A DNA stretch of 14,353 nucleotides from Cloacimonetes bacterium SCGC AAA252-N17 (GTDB taxonomy: Bacteria; Cloacimonadota; Cloacimonadia; JGIOTU-2): NCBI GenBank assembly GCA_000404785.1, contig ASNI01000023.1, forward strand, positions 1-14,353. Direction: 5' to 3'. The first letter of the stretch is position 1. Each line of letters starts with the position of its first letter. Shown in pieces: positions 14,227 through 14,353 of this stretch. The notes beneath the pieces were generated by a model. That model did not search any database and was not told the DNA's origin. It saw nothing but the letters and a program-made list of their open reading frames with translations. A program made the position numbers and the translations under genes.

Positions 14227-14334
14227 GACCTGTCGAGGTGTAGTGAAACGAAGACTGACCTGTCAAGGCGTAACGGAGTGAAGACTGATGTTGAGATGCG
14301 CAAGATTGGAATCTTGCGTTACTTCTTTATTTAA
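14227..14334. repeat. Composite repeat ending in ATTGGAAT palindrome, copy 3
   Basis: Two 'gacctgtc.aggYgta...gaagac' units (14227-14255 and 14257-14285) are followed by GATGTTGAGAT and the palindrome CGCAAGATT, GG and its complement (14299-14318), then TTACTTCT. It is a longer relative of 12896-12967. No gene is seen from 14030 to the end of the window. Confidence 0.65.
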
Positions 14335-14353
14335 AAAAAACTAAATAAAAATT

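Overview
This window (about 14.4 kb, AT-rich) looks like a chromosomal piece of an uncultured FCB-group bacterium, most plausibly Candidatus Cloacimonadota or a close relative. The reasons are the multi-domain secreted proteins with short Gln/Asp-initiated mature ends, one clear type IX secretion (T9SS) type-A C-terminal sorting domain, a recurrent C-terminal Fn3-like module of the 'YhVYSS..PY.GF' kind, and intergenic DNA filled with short palindromic repeats. The phylum assignment is inference: there is no rRNA or marker gene here.

Layout. Positions 1-513 hold palindromes and a 232-bp tandem duplication that copied the 3' end and terminator of the next gene. Positions 514-4707 carry a minus-strand three-gene operon, transcribed right to left: a secreted Ig-like protein, a FecR-domain protein and an 803-residue outer-membrane beta-barrel candidate. 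The last two overlap by ATGA. Positions 4708-4949 are a divergent promoter region. Positions 4950-12419 carry four plus-strand genes for exported proteins: A (LTD + Ig + OB-like + T9SS domain), B (carbohydrate-binding-like + Ig + OB-like + Fn3), C (endonuclease I + Ig + LTD + Fn3) and D (DNase I-like EEP nuclease + LTD + Fn3). Positions 12420-14353 are almost gene-free and dense in short repeats. Their one gene encodes a DUF559/Vsr-like endonuclease, bracketed by two copies of a ~180-bp element with inverted ends and four internal hairpins.

How the genes may work together. Genes A-D carry, on four neighbouring genes, the module set (lamin-tail domain, OB-like domain, EEP nuclease) that is fused in the large ExeM/NucH-type extracellular nucleases, plus a second unrelated nuclease. 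The simplest reading is an extracellular DNA degradation locus at the cell surface. C and D are five bases apart and are probably co-translated. A and B share a nearly colinear promoter, leader and signal-peptide cassette joined to unrelated mature domains. The FecR/beta-barrel operon reads away from this locus and its job is unknown.

The best candidate for an undescribed system is the DUF559 unit at the right end: a small nuclease gene sitting between GGGGTGTGTAA and TAACACACCC ends, next to two non-coding elements with the same ends. Their hairpin stems are conserved while the loops differ. This looks like an endonuclease-linked mobile palindromic element with non-autonomous derivatives.
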